DNA of 64,000 bases from Gryllus longicercus (Eukaryota; Arthropoda; Insecta; Orthoptera; Gryllidae). The position numbers and the translations under genes are program-made. The stretch covers positions 124,001 through 188,000 of the forward strand of contig JAZDUA010000386.1 of assembly GCA_038098605.1 (NCBI GenBank), given 5' to 3'. Shown piece after piece: positions 25,801 to 37,240 of this stretch; positions within the stretch are counted from its first letter, which is position 1, and each line of letters begins with the position of its first letter. The notes beneath the pieces are model-generated. The model saw only the letters and a list, made by a program, of their open reading frames with translations. It was not told the DNA's origin and did not search any database.

Positions 25801-28800
25801 CTTCATTTCAAAGCAATTAGCAGATTGAGATTTAATTTATGCTTCCTGTAACATCTTCATATCATCATCATATCATACCATCATGTCATCCTCATATCAT
25901 CTTCTAATCATTATATCATTATCATCACCTCTTCTTTCTTCTATTATTGAAGGCTGTTGACCACTTCCACAACCATTGCTTATGCCAGACAAAACAACTC
26001 AGATGCACTTGAAATACCAGCCCATTTGTGGATGTTAGCCATCTAGGACATCATCTTCCTGAGAACTCCCCTTCTACCCCCTGAACTTTCTCCATTATTC
26101 TCAGTGGTAATAGTTCATAAACATTCAAAATATGGTGTTTACTAAAATGCTAGAGTACCTTAGAATGTGTACAAATTTATCATGTTATCAAACACTTGTT
26201 TAAAATCTATTAAACATAAGATCACTTTTTGACTTTGATTTAAACATTTCTGAGCTAAAACAAGAGGCAAACACCAAACAGAACTTTCCATGTTCCAAAT
26301 GTATTCAAATAAAAACAAACTGCCTATTTTCTATTTCTAATTCCATTTTTCTCCAAATAGGAGCATCTATGATACATAAAAAAATTCTTGATTGTGTGGC
26401 TCATGAAACTTATTGTCTGATAATAATCACAGTTGTTTGCCTGTAACTTCACTTTGAAATCATGACAATCACAGATTTTAGCCAATCAGAAGGTAGGTAC
26501 CCAGTGTCATATACAACACAACAAAAAACACCATCTTACATTTTCACAAATCACTCATTTGTAAGATAATGGATTGCCACTTTTTTGGTCACTAATTCAA
26601 AATACCCCATTTCTTTCTAGTTATTAAACAAATTTGTCATTATTAAATTCTCATAAATGGGATTTTATAACCACACTGTTCACTGTTTATATTTACAAAA
26701 CACTTATAAAGGGTACACAAACTAAAGTGCAATCACACTCACATCATAAACAAAGTCAAGAGGCAAAGGCATCCTGAGATCAAGAAGAGTGAGGCCTTTG
26801 CCATTAACAGCCACAGACACGGCCATGTTGGGACGGATGGGGTCAGCAGCCAGGGCAGTGCGATCACGGCCATTAAAGGCACAGTTGTCATATGCTAGCA
26901 ACTGCTCACCACGTTCCACATCCACCACAGCCAACCGACGGGCAGTGGTTGCAGCAAGGATCTGGAGAATCAAAAGATCAATCAAATTACAATTCTTTGA
27001 AAATTATGTATGATTTTTGAACCCTTAGCACTCCTGTGTTTAGTGACGCTCAACATTGGTTAAACGTTGAAATAAAATAAACAGATGTCTTATGTATCTT
27101 GTTACACTAGCTAAATGGCTACAATACAACTAACCAAGAGAGAAAAATTAGGAGCACAAAGGATTAACTAAGACAGAATTCCTACAGTCTACAATAATAA
27201 GAAATGTTGCATTTGTACAAACCTGAATTTCCAAACTAATCCTCACACAAATAATAAACTTAAATTCATTAAACACACGCTGAATTAACAATGCAATAAG
27301 AATTTCATTTTTATTTAATTAGGAGTATAATTTTTAATGCTGCAGTACAAAATAATTATATAACTCAGTCACAAATAACACAATTGGCGACTTTAAATTA
27401 TATAATTTATTATTAACCATGGATAGAGAAATAAGGTATTTTGAAACATCTTCATAATCATACATAATATATAATTCAACAACTTTGGGAAATAAAAAAG
27501 AAATTGTTTACCCTGGTCCCATCAGAAGTAAATCTTACTGCATTCACATTGCGAGCAAGAGTTAAAGTTGCAATGGGATAGCACATGAGAAGCTCCATCC
27601 TCAAGGCAGAGTAGAGGTTGACTTTACCATCATAAGCTCCTGAGCAAAATAAGTAACGATCCTGGGGGAAAAAAATTAACACAATATAAACCAAAAGGCA
27701 AACTTTCCATTCATCTTCTATTTAGAAATCAATTCAAGGATTTGTCTCGGGAGTCACTATATCTAGTTAATGCTTACTGATTGGTAAAAAGACTGAAGTA
27801 TTTGATAAACAACAATGAAAATTCATAGTCTTTAGAGCATTAAAAACAAGTTTTGAGTATCAATGCGCACTAAGGAAAAGAAAAAGGTTCAATTAAAAGT
27901 CCAGGAAGTTTTTGAAAAAACATTTTTAACCTCTATTAAGTAAGAGTTACAGCAATTCTTTAAAAAAACCTTGCACTTCTTACACTTGATTATTCCTTTT
28001 CTGAACTAGAGAACAAAAGTTATAACAAAAATTGATGTAAAATAAAATCATATCTTCCTGTATATCCCTTCTGTTCTCCAGCACCCACTCTACAAAAACT
28101 AGTTTTATACACGTGTGTACATTATAGCTTTTTACCACCTTTAATTTAAATTTGTGTTTTGGGGTTAAGCAAGTATAAAACATCATGAAATAGAAGGAAA
28201 CATTAAACTCTCAAAACTATCTTCTTTGGACAATAAAATACAAGGAATATACATGGAACTGGTTCTCATTTGAAATCAACCTTGCTAATTGGGTTACTTG
28301 TTTAATAATTTATTTACAAGACACTTGGGAAATTCTCTCAATAATTTTGGTACAATAACACAATATTTGACAAATAGAGTATCGTTACAAATTAATCATG
28401 TAGATAACAAAGAAAAAAGTTATCAAGTAATTTGTTTATATAAATATCAGAAAAAATAGTAAGTATTAAAAAAAACTAATACATAAAGTAGTATTCACAA
28501 CTAATAGACAAGTAAAAGCAAATTGTGAAAGACAATCATGTAGTTGGTGCATTACAGTTCAAGAGTGCGTTTGAGAGATCCAAACTAGTGGTGGTAACAA
28601 GCACATACACTCTCACTTTATTTCTAAATTTTCAATTTTACGAAAAATCAAGAATTTCAACAAAATGAGAACAGTATCACTCTCTTTTCAACTACCTCAG
28701 GACAAGTTCAATCAAAAAATTTTTGAGCCATTTTTGAGAAAATTTTGAAAATGTGGTTGTGCTTCAAGCAAATCAAAATATCCATATCAAACTTAAAGAG

Positions 28801-31800
28801 CTTCGAGTTTCTTTAAATCGATCAAAAGTATCAATTTCTCAGAAAATTGTCATCACAGGTTTGGTACTAGCATTAACCACAAACAGAAGTTTTCCTTTCA
28901 ATTAATTTTTTGGTATCAAGGACACATAAAACATGGATTCTGACTACACAATGCGTTAGAAGAAGTAATTTACTATACATAGGAACAAGATTTACCCTCT
29001 TCTTCGTTACCAGGACCTGGCAATTTTTGGAGCTTGAAGTTTTTTTTGTAGAACATTCATCGTTTCTTGACGCACAATTACAATATGCGTGAAAAAGTAA
29101 AAATCAATATCATTGCACAAATTGTTGGTCTCGTGTGCCAATCTATTGGAGACATCATACAAAAGGATATCAGTTCTGCAGTACGGTGGGAGAAATGGCT
29201 TGTAGTGTCAGATTTTGCGAAGCTTGGAGCATAAAAACAAAGCTCCAACAAAACATCAGGGCATTGGACGGTTCCAGTTATGAAGGCCTGGAGGAAAAGT
29301 GTATCATAAAATAATCTCCTGCTTGTTAATTTCAGTATCTTCATCAAAGTTCAAATGTCATCATAAGCATCTTCCAGTCTTGACATCGGAATGCCATTCA
29401 AGAAAGTTAAATGGCACAGAAACTTGCCACCAATAAACCACTAGTATGAGGAGTTCACTCTCAACATATTCCAGAATGGATCTCACCAGCAAGAAGAATA
29501 GCAATTTGTGGGTTTCTATTCTACAAAAGGTTGATGTACTATGCATGAGGAAGTCAAGCATTTTCTTAGCCTTACCATAAGTTAGTTCAATGTGTAAATT
29601 AAAGTCTAAGTGACAGTCAAACATGACTCCAAGGTTGACATTGTTATCCAAAGTTTTCAATGATTGGCCGACAGAGTAGCTATATTGAATGGATTGACGT
29701 TTCCTTGTATAGCTAACAATGTAGCATTTGTTCAATTCGGCGATATGACACTGTTCACACAACAGTTCATCAAGGATAAAAGATTAAGTTGTAGCTTATC
29801 AGCATCCTCAATGTTTTAAATTCTCAAATAAATGTTGGCATCATCAGCAAACAGTGATAGATTATTGTGCATTATCATGGATGGCAATTTGTTTATGAAC
29901 ATGTAGATCAAAACTATTTAACATTCTCTGATAAAATACTGGTTGGTCTAAAAAACAACACTCACTTGCCTATTTTTGGTTGCCTCATCCTTTGGAACAC
30001 AAAGCTAAATATAATATTTGTATTTATCTAATGTGATAAGAAAGGAATTTTTATAGTGTGTGAAATGATGTTTTTTCAACAATCAATATTGACATGTTTT
30101 TTCATCAAGGTTACCCTGAAATTAAGGCAATGAAATAATGGAGATCATGCAAGAAACCATTGTTTTGCTCACATCCAGTGGCACAACCAGGAATTTTCTA
30201 TACGGGAGACAAAGTATAGTGTCCAACTGGCTTAATATTTCCTTAAAAGAATTTTTCATTTATGCTAATTTTAAACTTCATTATTATTATTTGTTGATTG
30301 TCAGTTATTTGGAGCGTATTCAAGTGACATATTGAATGGATTTCTTTACTGAAGAATATTGTGTATATGTATCATCAATGAGCATCCCCCCACTCTTGGG
30401 TGCACCACTACTCTCGTTGTATGAACAGTTTTCCTATCATTATAAAAACTGTTTATAAAACAAATCCCATTTTCTTTTTATTGATAGTCTTCAAAGTTTC
30501 ACAACTATTTTCATGAATTACTGCCTTCTCTTAGAAGTGAGGATGGGCAATTAATGTTTACAAATTTGTAGCTAGAGCAAACAGTGCTCTATCCACAAAT
30601 TAACTTCTAATTGAATGAGAATGAGAATTGAAGATTGTTCATTTTGCTATCACTCTTGATTCTTTTCAGTATTCAATTTGCAAAAAACACTTTTGTAGCT
30701 ATTATCACATGGTACAAAATAATATTTCTGAGCATTTCTACACCGAAAGAAAAAGAACCGTTGGAGTATACCAGATCCATGACACTGTAACAAGGAAACA
30801 TTATTACAGTATCATGGATCTGGTCTACTCCAACAGTTTTTTTTTTTTTTTTTTTAGTGTACATTGCACAAATCTTTGCAGCAAGGTTTTATTTGCTGTA
30901 AGGATTGCAATAGCATGTTTTATTCTTCTAAATGCTCTGTATGTAGTAGATAAACTAAGTAAGTTTGAGAAAAGTAGTTTATAACATATGGCATATACTA
31001 TCATTTGCTAAAACTTAAAAATAAAAATTTGAATCATTAAGATTCATATCATCATTGAATTCATAAGTGTTGATTTGCTTTTCCTCTTTTTACTTTCACA
31101 TATAAGAATAAGAGCCTTTGTAGACAGTTATGTAAACCTGCCAAACATTGATTTTATCTGATATTTCCCTTACATATAGAATTACAAAAGGAAATTTTAA
31201 TTTTGGTGGGTACTTTACTTGAAGCTCTAACATTTATGAAATTTTCTCAGGAATGGTCAGAAATTTACATTTTTTACTCACACCGAACAATGTACGCTTG
31301 TATAGCTGATGTATTTATGTGTTGTTTCAATTTTCAGAAAAAAATCATCAATTTTTTGGAAATTGGAAAATTTAAACATTTGTTGGCCCTCCATGTAGAC
31401 ATATACATTTGACATACATTTCTTTTAAAATACAATCTGTTTTCAAAATAGTTCATTAAATAATGTCCTGTACTATTTTTTGAAAATTAAAAGTTTTGTA
31501 CAATTCTCAGTGAAATAATAACAATTAAAAAAAATACATCAGCAAGTTTCCCCCCAAAAACAGTAAATAACTTAACTGGACCCTTAATATCATGAATTTT
31601 ACTTTTAATAATATAATTTATCACCAACTACATGGTACACCAATAGGTGAGCACAGTTTTTGCCAAAATCGTCATGCGAAAACTGGAAATAACAATACTG
31701 AATTCAATTAATGCCAAAGTACATACAAGATATATGGATGATACATTAACCTTAATTCACCGTGACAAAATTCAACAATCAGCATGAGAAGTTAACATTT

Positions 31801-34800
31801 GCCTTGGAAAAAAAGAGTAATCATATGATAAATTTTTAGACATTACAGTTTATAGTTTATCGAGCAAACAATAAAATTTGCATGAACTGGTTCCAAAAAC
31901 ATCATAAGCAGGGATCCTTTTAATTAATAATTCAAACCTCACAACGAGAATGAACAAAGCTATGATGTACAACCTGGTGCACAGATCTATTAAACTTTGT
32001 AAGAATAAGAAAAAGTTTTCCATCTATTATTAAGAAATGACGATCCACATAAAATGATTGGAAATGTAATGTGTGTTTTAAAAGAATTCTCTATCTTAAG
32101 AAACCAAATTAAAATAATGCTAATTTATTAAAAATACAATAACCTCACAATTTAATATCATCTTCACTTAATAATAAATGACAAGACACATCAAAGTTAA
32201 CTGTAAGGTAACACCTAATAACATCAAATAAAAAGAAGAATTTTGTGACCCATTTTCAAATTCAGACCGCAAGAACTTGATTTATCAATTAAAATTTAAA
32301 AATTGCAGTCTCATATATAGTCCAAACAAAAAGGAAGTTACAAGATCGAATTAATGAATAGAAAAGAAACATCAAAGATATAGAAAAATAGGCAAAACAC
32401 TCTCAAAACATAGCCGAAATCATGAAATAGATTTTAATAATCCTCTTATACTGAAATATGAAAATAAATTTTGAGAAATAATTATAATGGAAACTCTGAA
32501 GATAAAAATACATAAAGTAATGAACACTATACTAGAATCCAACCGGTTTACAAATCTATATGAGAGTATTTTGTCAAAAATTAAAGAATAAGATCTTCTT
32601 AAACTAACATAATTTCTATAATACGTTAACTATCTAACCCCCTACTACCTAACCTATTCCCCTCCTTCCCTACTATGGTTTCCTTCCTTCCCCTCCCCAC
32701 TCACATTTTCCGTTAAACAAACTTCTTTCCCTCACTCTTCATAAAACCTCGAAAACGACATGATGTGTTTGGGTCAATGTAACTCTACCTAGTATTAAAA
32801 GAATTATGAAATCTCTTCAAAAATGTAAGCCTCTACTGTCTTATTCTAATTGTTGAACTGAAAAAATATTTATTTATGAAATGTTAAAGAATTTAATGTA
32901 ATTTTAAATGTTAATTTTAATTGAAATGGATTATATGATTGAATTTCTGTGTTGATGATTCCACTAAACAAATCTAAAGCAATAATAGTCATAATGTTAT
33001 TATGAAATTGATGTACTAACATGGAGATCAGAATCTCTGAAACATCGTATTGACTTTGTGTGTGTAATGAAAGACATCAACAACAACAAATGTGTCAAAT
33101 GTGTGTTTTGAAATGACCTACATGTTTTGACTGTCTATAAAAATACAGAACAGAAAATGTCAAAGAGAATTCTAATGAGTCGAAAAAACTCAAATCTTAA
33201 ACATATTTCCAAACATAGCCTTACAAGCCAATTATTTTTGTTTCACCATCTCATTTTTTGGACTAAGTTCAAATGTTTATATTTTACTACACAACTTCAC
33301 TAAATCTTTTGTAATCTATTTTTTACAAATTTAATTTTTAGTGTCTCTTGCAGCTCAATGTGGATTTAGTTTGATTGCAACATTGTTTGATAATTAGTAA
33401 AAATTATCTAGAAATGTTGTTCCTGATATTATCTATTAATTACAACTGCAGTCACAGGTATGATGACATTGTTTGAATCCTATTTGTGAAGATTGTAATG
33501 TTTTCATCGCTCTTAATGATTTTTATTAGTAACATCAGAATTGACCTTACAATTATTGACTTGTGAATTATAATTACTAGTTGTAAGGAGTCTCTTTCAT
33601 TAGAATTTTAACATCATAGTCGCTTAACCCTTCAATGCCTTTTCAAGATGACACGTTCCTTGCATTACTGGTCTCCATACCTAGACATCATGAAATTTTC
33701 CCTTCTGCGACTGGGTGCCATGTGGAGGCATAGGAGGCTACAGAGGTGCACAGTACTACCAATCTACTTCTAAAGTGACACTTCCCACTTTTCCTTCTCC
33801 CACATTGGAATATTACAACAACGAAATCAGATTCTGCATTGAAGGGTTAGATCAATATTAGTCACATATGAAAAATTGGGTACCCAAACAAATTATGACA
33901 CCAAAAAAAATAAGTAAAATAATGTTTATGAAGTTGTGTTTGTGGAAAGTCTTACCCTGGGGCTAAAAGCAACACCTCTCACACAGCCCTGATGGAACTT
34001 TAAGAACCGAGGTTTTCCTTCCTGTTGCATGATTGTGGCCACGGGATATTGCAGCCGCGATCACAGCTAGAGGTGTGCAACCAACAAGTTGCCTCAATGT
34101 CTTTCAGCACCGTGATTGAAGTGCCTTCACTGTTGATTTCATAAAATCCCTTAAAAATTTGCACTACTTCACAAACATCACTGATATTCAATTATTGCTT
34201 GGAGAAATCTGAAAAAATAAAAAGAAACATATTGTTCGAATCTATATATTACACCTGCAAGAATTGCCTCTACATGTATTTGTTACAAAGATGACAATGA
34301 AATTTGATGCGATTAAATCTTTATTGTTATATAAACTTATGCAACCCTAATATATTAATATTTATATTACAAATTAACAAATCATCTACTACTACAATAA
34401 TTATTATTGTTACTTTCTCTGTCTTCAACTCTGCAACAAACTAAATCTAATGTTTCGTACAGAATCGTAATTTCATACAGGCGTTTGAATATTTTTTTTC
34501 AACATATTAAATACAATTTTTAACTATTTGACATAATTCATGCAAATTTTAAATTAACTACCCAACCCAACTTATCTGAACTTTAAATTTTCATATTTTG
34601 TTAGTAGCGCCTTACTCAGAAACAATCGAAACTATAGTGTGTAATATAAATTGAAGTATTCCAAGGTGATAAAAGTCCACCTGTGCATTTAAAACAATTT
34701 TTAATGAAGCCTGAATATTACTTCATTCATTAAAATGCACAAGAAATCAAACTTCAATATCTAAACAAACAATCTATCTCCCCAATGTTGATATTTTCTT

Positions 34801-35995
34801 GGTTATTTGGTTCGATATTTTATGGTTTGAAATAACTAAGCCATTGACACATCTTTCAGAAAAAAGGAAAAATATGTCATGGATCACAACAGCCTTCTCT
34901 TGGTTGTTCTTTCAACTCATTAACTGTAAATAAACTGCCAGAAACTAAATAGTTTTTAATTTCTCTGAAAGTTATTTCTTTTCTTAATAGTTTCTAAATT
35001 GTATTCCTTCGTCCCTTCACAAAGCAGAAATACTGTCATGCAATGCCACAGTAACAAAATTAAAAATAAATTAATTTGTAGAATCAATCAATAATTTTAA
35101 TTCAGCAAATAATATTTCTTAAACTCGTTATTCCTTTTTATCCATATTCAAACATCTACACATGAATTAGCAGTATACAATTCAATCAAAATACCAGACT
35201 TAGATTAGATACTGCAAATTAAAAGCAATGCCTCCTGAAAACTTTGATTGAAAATATGAAAAATAATGTTTACTTATTAGAATATTACCCGTATTTATAA
35301 TTACACGGTAGTTTTTATTAAAAATAAACTTTTCTCAATACTTAGAGACATCTCTTAAGCTGGAAGTAGCAGGGTCACTACATCAAAGAAAAATGTTACA
35401 AGCATTGGTTCCCCTTATACATGCTCACACAAAAGTAAATGCCCAAAAATGTAGATAAAGTTCTTTAAAACAACTGACGGCATTCAACAAATAAACTTTC
35501 ATTACATAAAATACATATTGCTCACAAATCTAACCTGTACCATGCACATAGTACATACTGGCATAAATTTAATGTCATGCAATCAAATGACCAGTATAAA
35601 ATAAGTTCAAGTGAAATGCAGTAATGGTGGTAATTTGATAACAGCCCATGCACATTATTTGGCATTTCTTAATTGCAGTCTTTAGTCCTACATTAAACCG
35701 ACAACTGTTCACTTTTACTGTAGCATTGCCTTCTTTATGTGAGTATGCACACATCGCATCACTAAATCAAAACAAAATACAGTATAACAGTAATAGCCGC
35801 ATATGAGCAAGTGATAAAATTATCAATTTAGAGAAAAATTTTCAATTGACCCAATTACAAAACTCTGAGAAAAAGTGCATCCTCCTGGTTGTAGGATCCG
35901 ACAAAGACCTTCACCTTCACCATGTTTGTAATTGACACCACCATGGTATATCTGGTACTTGACAGGGCTGGCTCTACTCCCATAACAGGATACAT
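13761..35995 (-). CDS. WD40-repeat beta-propeller protein, eight coding exons, about 441 codons
   Basis: Coding exons on the minus strand are 35995-35859, 34208-33956, 27661-27512, 26961-26743, 24759-24540, 21722-21620, 21234-21083 and 13852-13761 (TGA). All are bounded by AG/GT and their phases join. I chose the first ATG of frame MYPVMGVEPALSSTRYTMVV; a 5' UTR exon must lie upstream, since an acceptor sits at 36006-36008. The N-terminal about 110 residues are not obviously WD. Propeller blades follow: FHQGCVRGVAFSPR then LFCSGAYDGKVNLYS; GTLLTAGGDGTCKVSALDGR; and HKGEIQDLDISPYDE then YIVTASKDRSVGVLRLG. The C-terminus is GAPSHGWTEYSELT. WD40 propellers are protein-interaction scaffolds. I do not recognise the subfamily and assign no function. 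One exon (33956-34208) is frame-broken. Introns of 0.4-7 kb are filled with repeats. Confidence 0.85.
13853..16930. other. intron of the WD40 gene, 5' part in window coordinates
   Basis: This is intronic AT-rich sequence. A (TTTA)n-like run at about 14983-14999 may be the tail of an old retroelement. A direct repeat of about 20 bases (AGACC.AAGCGTTCAGTTG) occurs twice at 15289-15334. Short frames (14275-14469, 15231-15458, 16122-16337) show nothing recognisable. Confidence 0.45.
16945..17225 (+). repeat. possible degenerate tRNA-derived SINE
   Basis: CTTGGTTGAGTGGTGGGCGC at about 16960 resembles a tRNA A box with its D-loop. AGCACGAGTCTC about 60 bases later could be a decayed B box. The segment is richer in GC than its flanks. 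It also encodes a 97-codon minus-strand frame, which I treat as incidental. Confidence 0.3.
17230..18130. other. intron, no supported feature
   Basis: A 131-codon plus-strand frame at 17505-17900 has no domain that I recognise and lies in an intron antisense to the WD40 gene. A tandem CAGTGATCTTCATGCAGCATC pair sits near 17455-17495. I see nothing else. Confidence 0.4.
18140..18625 (-). repeat. tRNA-derived SINE-like element, minus strand
   Basis: The reverse complement of 18560-18570 is GGTTTGAGTCC, a pol III B box, flanked by GGG and CCCGATGG as in a T arm. An A-box-like segment lies about 35 bases further right (near 18600). The body, towards lower coordinates, is GC-richer than the surrounding intron. 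Boundaries are approximate. Confidence 0.5.
18640..21080. other. intron, AT-rich, no feature
   Basis: This is the remainder of the 7.2-kb last intron of the WD40 gene. I see no coding exon, RNA gene or clear repeat boundary. A short imperfect direct repeat (GGAGC.TGTTAACAAATAG.TTAGTTGTGGAGC) is present near 19660-19725. Confidence 0.45.
22030..22640 (+). pseudogene. LINE ORF1 relic (Cys/His motif plus coiled coil)
   Basis: On the plus strand, 22090-22233 reads CKNCEASYHESCSRQDSINL and continues open. Frames after it give NLLKLLRDEINKLRKSLDVQ, a heptad-rich segment. A Cys/His (PHD-like) motif followed by a coiled coil is the layout of ORF1 in CR1/L2-type LINEs. Stops interrupt it repeatedly. 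It lies antisense in a WD40-gene intron. Confidence 0.4.
22650..24530. other. intron with decayed dispersed repeat
   Basis: The part at 23050-23600 is made of 'GAAAATGGCGATTGAG', 'TTTTGAGAAAAT' type phrases similar in style to blocks at 1.6, 28.7, 45.0, 49.6 and 53.9 kb. They probably belong to one old repeat family. No coding signal is seen. Confidence 0.4.
24760..26742. other. intron with possible retroelement 3' end
   Basis: Around 25850-26110, read on the minus strand, a short frame (MANIHKWAGISSASELFCLA) is followed by a TGATGATAT-rich tail. This resembles the 3' end of a LINE or SINE ending in simple repeats. Identification is weak. The 124-codon plus-strand frame at 25216-25590 has no recognisable domain. 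Confidence 0.3.
27020..27170. mobile_element. possible short MITE
   Basis: ACCCTTAGCACTCCTG near 27023 is approximately the inverse of AGGAGCACAAAGGATTAAC near 27150-27168. The ends resemble a CCCTT-type terminal inverted repeat in a TTAA-like context, but they are diverged. Confidence 0.3.
27662..29077. other. intron, decayed repeats
   Basis: 28610-28880 is AT-rich 'TTTTGAGAAAATTTTGAAAATG' type repeat. 28890-29040 resembles 680-830 of this window. No coding exon is seen. Confidence 0.4.
29078..29935 (-). pseudogene. LINE reverse-transcriptase fragment (FADD to C-terminal region)
   Basis: On the minus strand, SLFADDANIYLRI (29854-29816) contains the FADD form of the catalytic YxDD box of non-LTR RTs. 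It is followed, after frame breaks, by CYIVSYTRKRQSIQYSYSV, NVNLGVMFDCHLDFNLHI and HKLLFFLLVRSILEY (29720-29470), the conserved RT thumb/post-RT region of jockey/CR1-like elements. RRLFYDTLFLQAFITGTVQC (29310-29255) completes the C-terminal part. Multiple stops and frameshifts show it is dead. It is sense relative to the WD40 gene, inside its intron. Confidence 0.75.
30737..30863. mobile_element. foldback (hairpin) element, possible MITE
   Basis: The arms 30757-30790 and 30804-30837 are inverse to each other with three differences over 34 bases (GTTGGAGTA.ACCAGATCCA core). The spacer is 13 bases. Outside the arms, ACACCGAAAGAAAAAGA on the left faces a T-run and AGTGTACA on the right, extending the symmetry to about 55 bases with termini near TACAC/GTGTA. 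The T20 stretch at 30837-30855 belongs to the right arm. Confidence 0.7.
31620..32590 (+). pseudogene. Penelope-like element relic with RT and GIY-YIG remnants
   Basis: On the plus strand, short frames in conserved order give VSTVFAKIVMRKLEITIL, then RYMDDTLTLIHRDKI (RT catalytic box as YMDD), then FLDITVYS. LIYQLKFKNCSLIYSPNKK, followed by HQRYRKIGKTLSKHSRNHEI, comes next, and finally FNNPLILKYENKF. This is the RT, linker and GIY-YIG endonuclease order of Penelope-like elements, where the endonuclease part normally reads with a KNC..IYIGQT-type signature. Many stops and frameshifts are present. It lies in the 6.3-kb WD40-gene intron, antisense to the gene. A pyrimidine-rich tail (32635-32715) follows. 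Confidence 0.65.
32591..33620. other. intron, no feature
   Basis: Apart from the CT-rich run at 32635-32715 and an ACAACAACAA run near 33080, I see nothing to annotate. Confidence 0.4.
33624..33850. mobile_element. piggyBac-like MITE with CCCTTCAATGC terminal repeats
   Basis: Perfect 11-base terminal inverted repeats CCCTTCAATGC (33628-33638) and GCATTGAAGGG (33836-33846) bound a 219-base non-coding element. The left flank is TTAA (33624-33627). The right flank is TTAG (33847-33850), one change from TTAA. CCCTT-type ends with TTAA target duplications are the signature of the piggyBac superfamily. Confidence 0.7.
33956..34208 (-). pseudogene. WD40-gene exon with intact splice sites but broken reading frame
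   Basis: The acceptor (TTTTTTCAG at 34209 upward) and donor (CCCAGG then GTAAGA at 33955) are good, and the 253-base length fits the phases of its neighbours. Inside, coding-looking sequence changes frame: FLQAIIEY in the entry frame, then SDVCEVVQIFKGFYEINSEG to KDIEAT, then QLVGCTPLAVIAAAISRGHN, then QEGKPRFLKFHQGCVRGVAF in the exit frame. Each step is a +1 shift, three in total. The other seven exons are clean. Either three single-base insertion errors remain in the assembly, or the gene is inactivated here. Confidence 0.65.
34209..35858. other. intron of the WD40 gene
   Basis: AT-rich intron between the first two recognised coding exons. No additional exon or repeat with clear edges was seen. 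Confidence 0.5.
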
Positions 35996-36005
35996 ATTGC
36001 CGCAA
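35859..36005 (-). CDS. first recognised coding exon of the WD40 gene
   Basis: The acceptor TTTTTCAG precedes base 36005. The likely start ATG is at 35995-35993 (a second in-frame ATG follows four codons later). The frame gives MYPVMGVEPALSSTRYTMVV, then NMVKVKVFVGSYNQEDALFL. Another open frame (LRQYVSCYGSRASPVKYQIY) also spans the exon. I prefer the first because its exit phase at the GTAATT donor matches the following exon and it begins with an ATG. The alternative frame is a real uncertainty. Confidence 0.6.
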
Positions 36006-36009
36006 CTGA

Positions 36010-37240
36010 AAAATAAGTGGCACCTACAACAAGAAACCGACGTACATTTCTTCATTTCAAATTTCATATTTTGATTCAGATAATTTTATTTTAAATTCTG
36101 AAAAATTCGAATAATTCTTCACATATATTTCAATGTAGTTTTCTCGCCCCCCTATTACAATTTATTATCTTAAACACCACACCAAGTGCAATTTCAACCT
36201 AATACAAAGCGCTACATCACCCCTCGTGCACGCATGTTCGTGCCAAAACAGGGTAATATGACACTGTCATAAGAACAGTTAGTAGATAATCATTAACGTG
36301 ACTTACTTAATTCCACCTTGAACTTCCCAGCAGGTCTAATGCTTGTGCGCAAATCGTTAATAATTCATTAAGTCTAAGAAGGCCATAGCATCGTCAAGAA
36401 CAAGTAAATATACGACTGCCATCATTCGTATTCCTCATTTGGCAACTGCTCGAGTCCATTTAATTCACAGCTGATTGCATAAACAAAAAAGACAAAACAC
36501 CTATAGGCAGCAGTGCTTTAAAACATTCCCACAAATGAAAAATGATCTTTTCAACAAATCGCATTAATACAACCACGCACAGCATAGTTGTACATTTACA
36601 TTTCGTAAAGTGAACAGTCTACCTTTGTTGATAAACACGGCCACCATTACTTACATAAACGATTGCATTATTATAATAAAAGTTCCGTAGACAGCTTTAC
36701 GCCTTTTTTCATGTATTTGATTTAACTAGAATAAAAAGAACGGCCACAATATTTACCACAGTGGCTTCGTTAGGAAATAAAATATTCATGCCAGAATTCC
36801 ACACCACTTCTTGTTTCACAAACGAGCTCACGCAAACTCCCCAATACCCACACTTCACCTACACTCTCGCTGCACACAAACACACACACACATACTATCA
36901 CATCGCATTTGACAACACACCATGGATATACGACAGAGCTTCGAGTTCGTTTATCCGCTGGTAGGTGTCACTAGTAGCAAATAATTGGCCTGCTATTGTT
37001 GCCATATCAACGAGACACGAATTCGAAGTTCATTATTTACTATCTAGATTTTATCCTCGACAAATTTGCCGAAAATGGTCATAGTGCTGTAAATTTGAAT
37101 ACTTTTAACTTGCTTAAAGGTAATTATTTCCTTTACTTCTGAGTATCATTTAATTCCGAGTTAAAATAACGTGGGAAAAACACCATTTGAGGCATTTATC
37201 ATAATTGCCTTATTCGTTATAGAGGATAAAGGAACGAGAA
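36010..37240. promoter_or_regulatory. divergent promoter region between the WD40 gene and the PIERCE gene
   Basis: The two genes point away from each other across about 1.2 kb. The 5' UTR exon(s) of the WD40 gene should lie here, since its first coding exon starts at a splice acceptor. No TATA box or CpG island stands out. The short plus-strand frame 36761-36964 is not convincing. Confidence 0.45.
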
